A DNA stretch of 64,000 nt from Batkoa obscura (Eukaryota > Entomophthoromycota > Entomophthoromycetes > Entomophthorales > Batkoaceae), in the NCBI GenBank assembly GCA_030770535.1, contig JASVEC010000025.1:496001-560000 (forward strand). Reading direction: 5' to 3'. Positions 29,528 through 40,454 of this stretch are shown in pieces (the stretch's first letter is position 1; every line of letters starts with the position of its first letter). The notes beneath the pieces are model-generated. The model saw only the letters and a list, made by a program, of their open reading frames with translations, had not been told where the DNA came from and did not search any database. Position numbers and translations under genes: made by a program.

Positions 29528-32404
29528 TCACATCAGTAAGCAATCTTTTTTGTCCTTTTTTTCTTTTTTCTCCTTCTTGGAGTCTGAATTATTTGAGGAA
29601 TATGTGAAATTGGTGTCACCATAATTTGTACTTGTTAATTTAGAATTATACCCGTTTACACTTCCATTATAAGTTTGGGTATGGACGGATCCTGGTTGTG
29701 AATGTATAAGGTTTTGATATCCCTGTGTTTGAGACTTATTACGTGATTTTTCCATTCGCTCTTTTAATTCTTCCAACCTCTTTTTAGCTGGGTCAAACCC
29801 TTGATTAGCGGCAGATTCATAACAGCGCATTGCAGCCTGCATATCTTTATAAAACACACCTTCCCCCCTTTCGTGGCATGCCCCTAAGTTAAACATAGCA
29901 AATGGAGATCCAAGGTCAGCAGCTTTAGTATACCATTCAACTGCAGAAAATGAGTCTTGTGCAACCCCTCTACCTGTTTGATAACATTGAGCCAGATTGG
30001 TCATTGCAGAAGCATTATTTTGCTTTGCTGCCATTAAATAATATTCAAATGCTTTTTCAGGGTTTACTTCAACACCTTTACCAGCGGAATAGCAAGTTCC
30101 TACATTCGATTGTGCATCTGGATTGCCTTTATCTGCTAGTTTCAAATAACATCTAAAACTTTCTTGTTCCGAGGGCTCAACGCCCAAACCATCACGATAG
30201 CACGAAGCTAAAGCTAATGTAGCTTGTGAATGCCCTTCTTCAGAAGCATGATAAAACCACCTAAAGGCTTGTATAGGATCTCCTTGAACTCCGTTTCCAT
30301 TAAAATAGCACGATGCCAACATATACATACCTTCAGATTGTCCAGACTCGGCAGCAAGTTTTGAATAATGGTAACCAAGGTCATTATTTACATCAGTTCC
30401 TTGGCCTTTAAGAAAGCATTGAGCCAATGCACATTGAGCACGTGCATTGCCCTGATCAGCTGCTCTTCTAAACCATTCAAGTGCTTGATCAGAATCCTTT
30501 TCTATACCATGGCCCATGAAAAATGAAATGGCAACTGATCTTTGTGCTCCTGGATGTCCTTGCTCAGCTGCTTTACGGAACCATTTATAAGCTTCTTCAT
30601 AAGATTGTTTAACCCCCCTACCATTTGCATAACATTCACCAAGATTGTGTTGCGCAGCTGGATTGTCTTGCATGGCTGCCTTTTTAAACCATCCAGCAGC
30701 CTCTTGCCTATCTTTAGGTGCTCCAAGGCCAAAGTAATAACATGAACCAACATTATTTTGAGCACGAGCATGACCCTGGAAAGCTGCTTTACGGAACCAT
30801 TTAAGAGCTTCCTCATCATCTGGCAATAAACCTATACCGTGTTTATACATAATACCAAGAGAAAATTGGGCATCACTATGTCCCTTTTCCGCGGCCTTTA
30901 AATATAATTCATGAGCTTTGGTATATTCTTTATCCACACCTTCACCATTATAATAATGATATCCAAGTAAGTAAAGTGCTTGAGGGAAGTCTTTTTCAGC
31001 GGATGCTTTCAAATAAGAAATAGCCTTCGAGATATCTACAGGTACGCCCAAACCAAGAGCATAACATTCTCCAAGAGAGCATTGGGCGGCTGGGGAGCCT
31101 AAACGGGCAGCTTTGTTAAATAAAGCCAATGCTTTTGAATTATCTGGATCTTCAACCCCATAACCAAACCTATACATGATACCTAAACGAGTAATGCCCT
31201 CTAGATTACCTAAATTTGCAGCCTTTTGATAATAATTTAAAGAAGCACGATAGTTTCTACTTAAGCGTGCACCTTCAAAATATAAAGTCCCAACGGCCAT
31301 ATAAAAATCACCCAAATCATCGTCAGGATCCTTCTTCACAATAGCAAATAAATCATCTTTAACCCCTTCATTTTCTTTATCCTTTTCGAAATGAGTTAAT
31401 AACACTTCAAATTTATTTTCATCAATTGGACCAAACATACCGGTTTTAGTGTTTAGTGAAGTGGGCTCATAAAATTTAGTCCCAAAAATAGTTCCAAGAT
31501 CCTGTGCATCAGCTGCATGAATGTTTGTTTCATATAGTCCCATCGAGCGCTTAAGAAGTAGTCCAATTTCATCAGCATAGGGCCTCATCACTGGGTCTGG
31601 GTGTTGACATCTACGCATTAAACTTTCATAATTTGGGGGAGTTGTTGGCGGAACATCTTCAATTATACCTTCTTGCTTATAAAATCCAATTTTTGAAACA
31701 TCGGCCGCTTTTTGGTAAGGCCTCATACATGCACTAATTTCCCACATAACTACCCCCAATGCATAAACATCGGTTTTTTTACTCGGTTCTACACCAAATT
31801 TTTGAAAAATTTCTGGAGCCATCCATAAAGGGGATCCAGCACCCATAAAAGTAAGTCCTTGTGTCATACCTATATCTTTCTCAACACGGCAAACACCAAA
31901 ATCGGCAATCTTCGCTCTTAAATTTTCACCATCAATTTCAACTAATACATTGTCTGATTTTATATCGCGATGAATAATGTTTTTAGCGTGAATAAAGTCT
32001 AATCCAAGCGCTATTTCCATTGTTAATTTTTGACGAGTAGCCCAATTGTATTTATGAAAACCGCTTTGAATTAATTTAGCCAAATCTTTACCGTTGACAT
32101 ATTCCATTAATAAACAGGTACGGTTTTTATCATCAATGCAGGTACCTACAAATTGAACAATATAAGGCGAATGTCCTAAAGTGGCTAAAGTTTTTGCTTC
32201 AAGTTTTAATGAGGCTACTATCTTTTTCATTTTATTGACATTATCTCCATTCATATTTAATTGTTTCATAGCACATATCATACCAGCATATTTTACTAGA
32301 TAAACCGATCCGAAGGCACCTTTCCCTAACTCCCTTTCTTTTGTTACAAGATTAAAGTCAATGGTTTCATGAAACTTTGCAGCTGTTGCTTGCATAGCTT
32401 GCAT
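29528..32404 (-). CDS. Protein kinase with 14 Sel1 repeats and C-terminal CaaX box (paralog 3)
   Basis: A single-exon 958-aa protein on the minus strand. Kinase landmarks: GKGAFGSV at 27-34, Lys47, HRD Asp147 with Asn152, DFG Asp168, GAGSPLWMAPE. The 14 Sel1 repeats span about 370-880 and are the most regular of the three (many end WFRKAAEQG). A Ser/Asn/Gln-rich tail and a Lys-rich patch (KKEKKEKKDKKD) precede the terminal CLLM. A CaaX box with Met predicts farnesylation, and the polybasic patch would add membrane affinity, as in K-Ras. This differs from the CLIL ends of paralogs 1 and 2. ATG codons occur at residues 1 and 4; the first is used here. Confidence 0.95.
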   Translation of the reverse strand: MQAMQATAAKFHETIDFNLVTKERELGKGAFGSVYLVKYAGMICAMKQLNMNGDNVNKMKKIVASLKLEAKTLATLGHSPYIVQFVGTCIDDKNRTCLLMEYVNGKDLAKLIQSGFHKYNWATRQKLTMEIALGLDFIHAKNIIHRDIKSDNVLVEIDGENLRAKIADFGVCRVEKDIGMTQGLTFMGAGSPLWMAPEIFQKFGVEPSKKTDVYALGVVMWEISACMRPYQKAADVSKIGFYKQEGIIEDVPPTTPPNYESLMRRCQHPDPVMRPYADEIGLLLKRSMGLYETNIHAADAQDLGTIFGTKFYEPTSLNTKTGMFGPIDENKFEVLLTHFEKDKENEGVKDDLFAIVKKDPDDDLGDFYMAVGTLYFEGARLSRNYRASLNYYQKAANLGNLEGITRLGIMYRFGYGVEDPDNSKALALFNKAARLGSPAAQCSLGECYALGLGVPVDISKAISYLKASAEKDFPQALYLLGYHYYNGEGVDKEYTKAHELYLKAAEKGHSDAQFSLGIMYKHGIGLLPDDEEALKWFRKAAFQGHARAQNNVGSCYYFGLGAPKDRQEAAGWFKKAAMQDNPAAQHNLGECYANGRGVKQSYEEAYKWFRKAAEQGHPGAQRSVAISFFMGHGIEKDSDQALEWFRRAADQGNARAQCALAQCFLKGQGTDVNNDLGYHYSKLAAESGQSEGMYMLASCYFNGNGVQGDPIQAFRWFYHASEEGHSQATLALASCYRDGLGVEPSEQESFRCYLKLADKGNPDAQSNVGTCYSAGKGVEVNPEKAFEYYLMAAKQNNASAMTNLAQCYQTGRGVAQDSFSAVEWYTKAADLGSPFAMFNLGACHERGEGVFYKDMQAAMRCYESAANQGFDPAKKRLEELKERMEKSRNKSQTQGYQNLIHSQPGSVHTQTYNGSVNGYNSKLTSTNYGDTNFTYSSNNSDSKKEKKEKKDKKDCLLM

Positions 32405-33136
32405 CTCTAATAAGCTAAAGTTAGGATAAATCAGAGGATCATTAATGTTAATTACTTGAAGTTATTTGATATTATTTAAAGTTAATAGTTAAAAAAGCAA
32501 AAAATAGTTAATTATATTTTAGTAATTTACCCATAACACATAAATAATAAACTTCTTAACCAATCATTATTTGCTATTTTACAGAAAGAAGTAGGGAGTT
32601 TTATCAATGTTAGAACACTATCATAGTTGAATTTTCTATTTTTAGAAAAAACGGAGCTTTATTATTATGCCCTCAAACACTTTAAAAGCTACACTAATAA
32701 GATAAAAATGCTATATTAAAAATTAATTAAAATAACTTTTAAAAAAATGGCTTACACAATAAACACACAATGATTCTATAATTATAGACCAACTATTTAT
32801 TACTTACACAGTATTGAGTCTAAAAGAATAACGAAGTCTATTATTCTAAAATTTTGTAATTTATTTTTTATATCTTTTATATATTTATGGTGTATGTTTT
32901 AAATTTTTCAATAAAAGTAACATTAAGACTTAATAAATTAAACATATCATTGTGATTAAAAAAAGTAAAAGCATCTTAAGGCCTAAAAACAACTTATTAT
33001 AACACAAAAGAGGTACTTTAAGACTTTCAATACAATATATAAAAAATAAAGTAATTAAAGGATAAAAATAAGGTTATTAAATAATTAGAGTATTCAATGG
33101 TTTGACTATAAATTTTTATTACAGTATTTAGAACCA

Positions 33137-33246
33137 TATGGGGATGTTTTTTTTTGGTTTCATTATTTTTTCCATCTTTTAAGCGCTATTTGAGCGGAAA
33201 GGTTGTTAGTAAAATTCTTAAACAAACAAAAAAATACATCCCCATA
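33137..33246 (+). mobile_element. MITE-like element, copy 7 (best-preserved ends)
   Basis: The outer 20 bp are a near-perfect inverted repeat (CATATGGGGATGT..TTTTTTG at both ends). The centre AAGCGCTATTTGAGCGGAAA is intact. Length 110 bp. Confidence 0.92.
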
Positions 33247-33663
33247 TGTATTATAAAAGTATGTTTGATTTTAAGTTATGTGTTTTTTGAATAAAGCCCA
33301 TTTAATAACCCATTGGAATCATTTTTATATAGTGTTAAGCTTTTAAAATCTATTAAACCTCAAAATACGTATAAACAAGCCATTTAAAATGGCAACGTGT
33401 TTACTTAAACCTCTTATTATATTTGAAGATAAGTATCAATATTTTATATACTTTCCTATTTTGACTATTTTCCTGTTTTTTAAACTTGAAACTAGGACAA
33501 TAAGTATTCAAAATGATTATAGATGTCCATATCCAAACATATCCAAAAAAAAAAGCCTTATACATTAATAAAGACGGAAACCATATATATCAACTATACG
33601 CTGTTACAGTAAACATATCATTTTACTTACTTTAAAAATGTGTCTTTTGATGTTATCATAAAA

Positions 33664-33762
33664 AATATAAGGATTTTTTCAACCAATAATTTCGCTAATA
33701 ATTTTTGAGGTTTTACATTTTGAAAGCAGGCAAAATATCGGAAGGAAAAAAACACTTCCACC
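33664..33762 (-). mobile_element. Possible decayed MITE-like copy
   Basis: Order and spacing resemble the family (ATAAGGATTTTTTC..., TTTCGCTAATAATTTTT, ...AAAAAAACACTTCCACC), but the central palindrome is lost. Tentative. Confidence 0.4.
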
Positions 33763-34240
33763 TTTATTAAACGTTTTAATAAACGCTTTTAAAAGGACAG
33801 TAATCTAGCATTTAATCAAAATAAATTATAAAATATAGCTTTTAAAGTGTATAAGCGCCAAACGGATATCAATTAAAAGTGGAATTAATATAAAAATGTA
33901 TAAGATACTCTATCCTACATCATTAAATGATCTATTCTTTTGACTCTAAAAATGAAGCCATTAATTAATTAAGTAAACTAATATCATTCAGAGCTTCAAA
34001 ATCATAAAAACATTTAATAAAAGTATGTATATTAGCAATATCAATTTAAAAGGATTTAGTGTTGATAATTTAAGTATTTGAAATATCAATTTTAATTTTA
34101 TAATATTAATATTCAATAATTACTTTTAATGCTGCAATTGTAAATTTTTATACTACTTTTTAAAATAATTTAACTGTAGGTCGAATTTCTTAAGTTGTTA
34201 TATAGTTTTTAAGGATTAATATTTAATATCATTGTAGCTT

Positions 34241-34670
34241 GTATTGTTATTTTTAGTTTAAAATTCCAAAGCATTGATTTTATTTTATTTTATTTTTATT
34301 TAGCAATTACTTTAAGCAATTATTATTATTATTTACATAATATAATAAAAATGATGTTAATAAATTTAGATTATTTAATTATAGGTAAAATTATCTTGAA
34401 TCTGACTTCATCCTGTTATTATCTTTTAATATAACAATTAGTATAACAATTTATTTTGTGTATTTTGAGTTGGTAGCTATTTTTATTCAATTTTTGGATT
34501 GTTGATAATTGGATTTTCATATTTTGATATAATATCAGTTTATAGTAACATTATACTAGCTTTTGAAAGTTTACTTTTAATAACAAAAGCATCTATTAAT
34601 ACTAATATTCATAAATTTAAAACAACTTCTCAATATATAAACACCAATATAGTTAACTATAGGTTATAAA
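34241..34670 (+). pseudogene. Decayed 7TM receptor related to the 42-1085 gene
   Basis: Stretches match the receptor at the left end of the window: TTATTTACATAATATAATA followed by an ATG(A/T)..TTAATA..GATTATTTAATTATAGG region (TM2 and first loop), TATTTATTTTGTGTATTTTG followed by AGTTGGTAGCTATTTTTATT (TM3), and TTTTCATATTTTGATATAAT followed by a TTTATAG segment (TM5). The segment between TM3 and TM5 is missing and several stops interrupt the frame, so it is a relic. It ends close to the transposon copy at 34696. Confidence 0.6.
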
Positions 34671-34695
34671 AAAATTAAATTCCAAGCTAAAAATA

Positions 34696-34796
34696 TATGG
34701 GGTATTTTTTTATTTCAACATTTTTTCCATTTTTAAGCGCTATTTGAGCGGAAAGACTGTTAGTAAAATTCTTAAACAAAAAAGTACATCCCCAAA
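34696..34796 (+). mobile_element. MITE-like element, copy 8
   Basis: Reference orientation. The left end TATGGGGTATTTTTTTATTTC has lost a G; the right end reads ACATCCCCAAA. The centre AAGCGCTATTTGAGCGG is intact. Confidence 0.88.
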
Positions 34797-34921
34797 TTTT
34801 AATACTGAAATAATAAAACACTTATGTTTGTTAATTTGTTAATTATTTTATTCATTTTTTATATAGCAATGGAAGTTAAAGAATTTGATATTAATTTCTA
34901 AATAAAAAAATTCATGTTTTT

Positions 34922-34938
34922 TAAAATACATCCCCATA
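34922..34938 (+). mobile_element. MITE-like element, isolated right end
   Basis: AAAATACATCCCCATA stands alone, 126 bp beyond copy 8, without a recognisable body. A fragment or the remnant of a nested insertion. Confidence 0.5.
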
Positions 34939-35664
34939 TTGTACTATACTAGTGATAATAAACTACTCCCTCTAGAACACAATAATTGTCCCATATTATA
35001 GATTACAGCAAAAGTAAATATATTATAATACTCCATCTACTTAAAGCCTCTGAGTAATTCCAAGAGGCAATATTAAAATAAACCTTCACTGTAAAAGATG
35101 CTTAAAATGATAATATATACATATATCAACTTAGTTTATTTATTTATTAATACATTAAATTTGATACGAAAACTGCAAAAATGACATTCACAGTATTCCG
35201 GAGTGAGTATTATAACCTAATCAAAAGAACAACTAAATCAACTTATTTTAATAGTTTAAACTAATTTAAAATGATTTATATTCCTTAATTTGATGATTAC
35301 TTTTGTAATTATTAATATATTAAAATTCAATAAGCATTGAGCGCTATTAAATAAATCGTTATAATATGTCTGATTGGTATATATTAGCTGCAGTAAAATA
35401 AAGCACTTGAACTATAGTAGATTAAAAGCTAAACTCAGGATAATTAACAAATAACGAAGGAATGATAAAAAACCTACTTACTTATCGCTTTGACGTAAAA
35501 CTATTTAAACAAAGTTTGTATTTAAAAGTACAAAAAAAACAATAATGGTAAATCAAAACCTTAAAATTAAAAATCGAGCTTTAGATATTAAAATAAATTG
35601 CAATATAATTTTAAACCAAGGGTAAAAGAATTATAAGTCTAGAAAATAATAAATTTCATAAAAC

Positions 35665-36572
35665 TTAATTCCAGGGTCCAACATCAGATCTTTGACATCC
35701 TTGAGGGCATGAGCATTTACCACCGAACTCTTTAGGTAAATTTTCTAAATCAACATCTTTTTCAAGTACAGATTTATAACTACCACCTAAAAGGTCAATC
35801 TTAGAGAGGGTAACGGGGTCTAAGAAAGGTTTAACTAAACTAAAGACTCCTCTGAATAAAAATGGGGCATTAATAATAACCATCTATGAAAAATAAGCAT
35901 CAAATTACAAAAAACAAACAAAATTTTTACCTTTCCCATCATTTCTGGATAATAATCTTGAGCAATCTTAGCAGTCTCTTTGACAAAAGGAAGTACAGTT
36001 GTTGCTTGAGATAAAGCCACATCTTTTAAGTCTAAGATGGTATAACATTGTTCAATATGTTTACCAGCCTTTTCAGAACAAGCTGGGAATTTCTTATTTT
36101 GCAAAATTTCATAACCAACGATAAAGTGTTTAAGCATTAAATTTAAGGCTTTATCATATTTTACGTTAGCATCCTTTTCATCTGGACAAAGGATATCAAA
36201 CATTTTGTTAACATTTACCTTACCAATTTGCTCAATATAAAGTGGTCGTCCCATCTTATCTACTTGATGATAAAATCTTGGATATATAGCCGTAACTTCT
36301 TCTTCATGAGGTAATTTATATTCTTTAACCAAATTATCAACATCCCATTCCTTTCTCCAATTTTCAAAGTTACTAAGCATCTCAAAAGCAGCGTCTAAAT
36401 TAAACTTACGTGCCCTTAAAAACCTTAATAAAAAATGGTCGTCATGCCTTTCTGGATAAAAGATACCAGCTGCGGTTAAACGTTCTTTAAATTCGGCGAG
36501 AGCTTTTTCTTGGTCTCCGGTGAGGCAGCCAACTCTTCCAGTACCCGGTTTCATTTCAATTACTTTGGACAT
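35665..36572 (-). CDS. SEC14: Sec14-like phosphatidylinositol/phosphatidylcholine transfer protein (CRAL-TRIO)
   Basis: Two exons, 36572-35931 and 35883-35665, joined by a 47-nt intron; 286 aa, close to yeast Sec14 (304). The CRAL-TRIO N domain shows HDDHFLLRFLRARKFNL. The lipid-binding domain shows RPLYIEQIGKVNV, YTILDLKDVALSQ and, across the intron, YPEMMGKMVIINAPFLF. The C-terminal FGGKCSCPQGCQRSDVGPWN is almost diagnostic for the Sec14 core clade. It exchanges PI and PC between membranes and sustains Golgi secretion. Three ATTGG (CCAAT on the coding strand) motifs lie 90-150 bp upstream. Confidence 0.95.
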
Positions 36573-37768
36573 ATTAAAGAGATAAAAGTTTTTTTTTAGT
36601 AGTAACTGATAAACAAATTTAAGTTAAAAATGTCGTTTAGTTGTGGCTTAATATAGTTTAAACTTGCCTTTTATTGGTTTGATTGGAACATGAATAGAAT
36701 AGTATTTGTTGATATTTTATTGGCTTAATTCAGCTTAAAATTTCTAATCCTTCCAATCAAATGTATTATAATAAGTTGGTTCCTAATGCTTGTTCTTGAT
36801 TGTTTCTTAATTAAACTCACCACTCTAATTGAAATTTCTATATGCAATTAATTAAAATATGACTAACCAGATATTTAATTATTTTTACTGTATTGCAAAA
36901 ATTACTCTGATTCAAATGCTTACAAAAATAATTATTATAATTTTACTCTATTCATTATAGTGTTAAAAAATCAGAGTATTAATTTAAGATGAACTCAATA
37001 CTAAGCTGATTTCAAATAGCACTTTCAAATATAACAGTTTATTTACACAACTAAAATAACTGTTATCAAACTAAAATTCATAAAGTAACCTTTATACTTG
37101 GATATCCAATAGTGTATTTTTCCCGTTAAAAGATGTCATTTTAGGTTGATTATTCTGCATTTTCAAATTTACTCAAACTACCTCCGAAATATTACAGTAT
37201 AATAATATAAGAATAAATTGTAGATAGAAGATATAAAACATACAATAAATAAGTATATATCGAAGTTAATAAGCTTTCAGTATGTCTGTCTTTCAGTTAC
37301 TATAATTTGGTTAAATCCTTTATATCCTTTTACATAAACTTCAATTGTAGTTTTTCACATTCAAATGTTATATAGTTTAAAGATAAACTCAATTTAAAAA
37401 TAAAAATTAATTATTTATAACATAAAAAATTATTGTATTAGTTTTTACTACAAGCTATTTTTTAGATTACTTTGATTATTATCTTAGTCGACTATAGTTT
37501 TTTTTAAACTAATACATTTTAATAAACATCTGGTTTGGCATTTTAGAAATAAAAATATTAAAAATAACTTTATCAAAACAAACGCTTATTAAATAACTTG
37601 AGCTGTTCCATCAAAAAAACTAAATAAAAAAGTGTGATACTTAATATCTTTATTTGATTTAGGATTTGAAATTATATTTGATAATTGAAAAAATTATTGA
37701 AGTTGTTATTTTATTTAATCTACAAGTCTTTTCTGTTATTATAAAACAGAAAAATAAAATATATTGAT
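36573..37768. other. Intergenic (1.2 kb)
   Basis: The first 200 bp carry repeated ATTGG motifs, likely Sec14 promoter. The rest is featureless AT-rich sequence. Confidence 0.6.
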
Positions 37769-37841
37769 AGCCTAATATGGGGCTCGAACCCATGACCCTG
37801 AGATTAAAAGTCTCATGCTCTACCGACTGAGCTAATCAGGC
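37769..37841 (-). tRNA. tRNA-Lys(TTT)
   Basis: 73 nt. Acceptor GCCTGAT/ATTAGGC, anticodon stem TGAGA/TCTCA with loop CTTTTAA (anticodon TTT), T-loop GTTCGAG. No intron. Confidence 0.97.
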
Positions 37842-38344
37842 TCTTGTTGTGTACTATAAAAAAAATATTTAAAGTTTTGAAAAAAGTTTTTATGATCGTC
37901 TTTTACATGTTCCTTGCTAGTTGTAATTGAATTTTTCAAGATTCCCAGCAGCTGTTTGCTGACTTCAATTTCTGGTCGATGATCGGGCCTGCATTTTACT
38001 CGCTTTTATATCTTTTATTGCTGTTCTTTGTTATTCTTTGTTTAGCTTTCAAAGAATAACAGACACGCTTTAAAGCCAATGGATTCTAGCAATCTTTTAA
38101 TTTCCACCAATTCATTCGTTCCTCACAATTTTATGAGCCAATCAAATGTAGTAATTGAAACTTGGTGATTGAATGCTTGAACTTAAACTCCAATTTTTAA
38201 AACACGAAAAAAAACACATTGTCATTGAATTTTGAAATTCAATTTTTAAATTTAATTTTCAATATAAAAAATAAATTGAAATTGAAATTGAAACCATATT
38301 TTTATAACAATTATTTTTTTCATAAAAAATAAAAATAGGACGCG
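37842..38344. other. Upstream region of the Mbp1-like gene
   Basis: Contains GCCAATGG and GCCAATCAAATG at about 38080 and 38133 (CCAAT-type boxes). No gene seen. Confidence 0.5.
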
Positions 38345-40454
38345 ATGAATCAACAGCCAATAGTACGAATAACAAATGTAGCTACTATACCAACGGATGA
38401 ATTATCTCCCCCAGAATCTAATAACCAACGGTATTTAGCACCCTATCCAGCGCCTTCTCATACAGGTAAAGAAAATCCGCTACCAGAGATGACATTATAT
38501 CGAGCCAATTATTCAGGTAAAGAAGTGATGGAAATCGAAATTGATGGTATCAATTGTATGAGACGGTTAGAAGATAGCTGGATCAATGTAACTCAGTTGT
38601 TAAAAGTAGCTGGTTATGAAAAATCAAAAAGGATTAAAGTATTAGAAAAAGAAGTGTTTAATATGAAAGAACATGAAAAGGTACAAGGAGGCTATGGTAA
38701 ATATCAAGGTACTTGGTAAGTCTTGAATCTATTTTGATTTATTTTGAGCTTTTATTAATTTTTTGTAGGATACCTTTTGATGTGGGAGTGCGAATAGCTA
38801 AACGACATGGAGTATATGATAGGGTTAAATTATTATTAGATGTGGATATTAAATACGCTATGAATTTACCCGAAAAAAAATTACCCCATGGTGCCACTGT
38901 AGCTCGAAGAAGTACTTCGGTTCATAATCCTATCACTAAAGTCATTAAAAATAAAGTGAAATCGTTACCAAGATCAAAGAGTGATGGTAAGAGCTTAAGA
39001 GATACATTGTATAAAATAAATCTTAATGCAGCTGTTAAACCAGGCAGTAGTAGTAATAATAGTATACAAGAAAAACAAAAAAAGATGATTCAATTAACAA
39101 AGGAGGCTCAAATGGAAAAGGTGAAAAATTTATGGTTAAGGAATTTTTTAGAGGGGGAAGGCACTGATAATTATTTACCTGATTCTCTTTTGAATACCGA
39201 TACTGGTTTAGTTAATGTTCCTTTGGATACTCATGGTCATACAGCTATCCATTATGCAGCCTCAATGGGAAGATCTAAAGCATTAACACAATTAATTGCT
39301 ATAGGTTATTTACCCAATACTATTTCTAAAACAGGCATAACTCCATTAATGCGATGTGTCATTTATTCTCATTCTTATCAACTTAAAAATTTTGATTGGA
39401 TACTAGCGGAATTAGAATGTAGTTTATTAATTGAAGATAATTCTCATAGAAATGTACTTCATCATTGTGTTATTGCAGGGAACCAAAGACATCATTATCA
39501 AGCTAGTTATTATTATTTAACAAAGATAGTTAATAGTATTCGTGGGTTAGGGTCAAAGTGTCATAAAATTATAAATGGTCAAGATAGCAATATGGATACC
39601 CCTTGTCATTTGGCTGCTAGATTAGAGTATTTTGATATGGTTAAACTATTTTATGATAATGGAGCAAATTTACAGATTAAAAATAGTTCGTTTTTATCCG
39701 TTTTGGATTATTTACCTACTCATGTAAGTTTATTGTTATAATTTAAAAATGGAGATATTAACTTTTTTAGGTTATGGAAAAATATTTCTTACAAGGTAAA
39801 GAACTTGAACAAACAAAAACTCAAGGTCAAGGTCAAGGTCAAGATCAAATCCAAAATGAAAATCAAGAACGAGAACAAGCTCAAACCCAAATTCAAGATC
39901 AGAAGCAATCTCATAGTCAATCTCATAGTCAATCTCATAGTCAATCTCATAGTCAACTTCAAAGCCAAGCCCAAATTCAAAGTGAAGAACAAGAACCATT
40001 CCAAATTGAATATACATCAGATTTACCAAGCAGGATAGAAAGCGATATTAGTAGCCCAGAGCAAGCTTTAAGAGAAAGGATAGCATTGGATTCCAAGATG
40101 GATAGACGGAAAGGGGACTTAATTAGTGGTAAGTTTATAAATTATAAATCATTTTGTAAAAAGTTAATATTTTTATTCTTAGCCGTAGAATTATTCTCTA
40201 AAGAAATGAAAGAAGAACATGAATTTCAATTGCATCAAAAGGATATGCTGATTGAAGATTTAAAAAATCAATTAGAGTTGACCAATAGGAAATTAAAAAA
40301 TATTACGTTGGCCTATAATGCTTCAAGTGCTGTGTTAGCTATAGCTAAGAATACTCCTTCTCTTAGAAAATATTTAATTCCTCCACCTACCCCACAGCAT
40401 AATCCAATAAGGATAGAAAATGAATCAGATGAGTTGGAGTTTGATATGGAATGA
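38345..40454 (+). CDS. MBP1: APSES/KilA-N transcription factor with ankyrin repeats (Mbp1/Swi4/Res type)
   Basis: DNA-binding subunit of an MBF/SBF-like complex driving G1/S genes. Four exons, 38345-38715, 38769-39723, 39771-40128, 40183-40454; 651 aa. The APSES domain (about 48-150) has the motifs [18 protein letters not shown] and [20 protein letters not shown], the latter crossing intron 1. Ankyrin repeats lie at about 275-440 ([47 protein letters not shown]). Exon 3 codes for a low-complexity Gln/Ser/His tract made of short tandem repeats. Exon 4 codes for a predicted coiled coil (about 565-620), probably for Swi6-like partner binding. The last 54-nt intron has no in-frame stop, so it could also be retained; the donor GTAAGT and acceptor TTCTTAG favour splicing. 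Confidence 0.93.
39909..39956 (+). repeat. 12-bp coding minisatellite (TCTCATAGTCAA)4
   Basis: Four near-perfect copies of a 12-bp unit encoding Ser-His-Ser-Gln, inside exon 3 of the Mbp1-like gene. A shorter GGTCAA repeat precedes it at about 39823-39842. Confidence 0.95.

Larger units (their letters stand above)
32405..35664. other. Gene-poor region (3.3 kb) with transposon copies and a receptor relic
   Basis: Holds element copies at 33137, about 33664 (decayed), 34696 and an end fragment at 34922, plus a decayed 7TM receptor at about 34241-34670. No intact gene seen. Confidence 0.7.

Noticed and set aside
35330-35350. GAGCGCTATT resembling the centre of the transposon
   Set aside because: No ends or flanking inner repeats around it; likely chance.
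39772-40029. Repetitive open frames on the other frames of 39772-40038 (acidic or basic repeats)
   Set aside because: They are shadows of the tandem repeat in exon 3 of the Mbp1-like gene.
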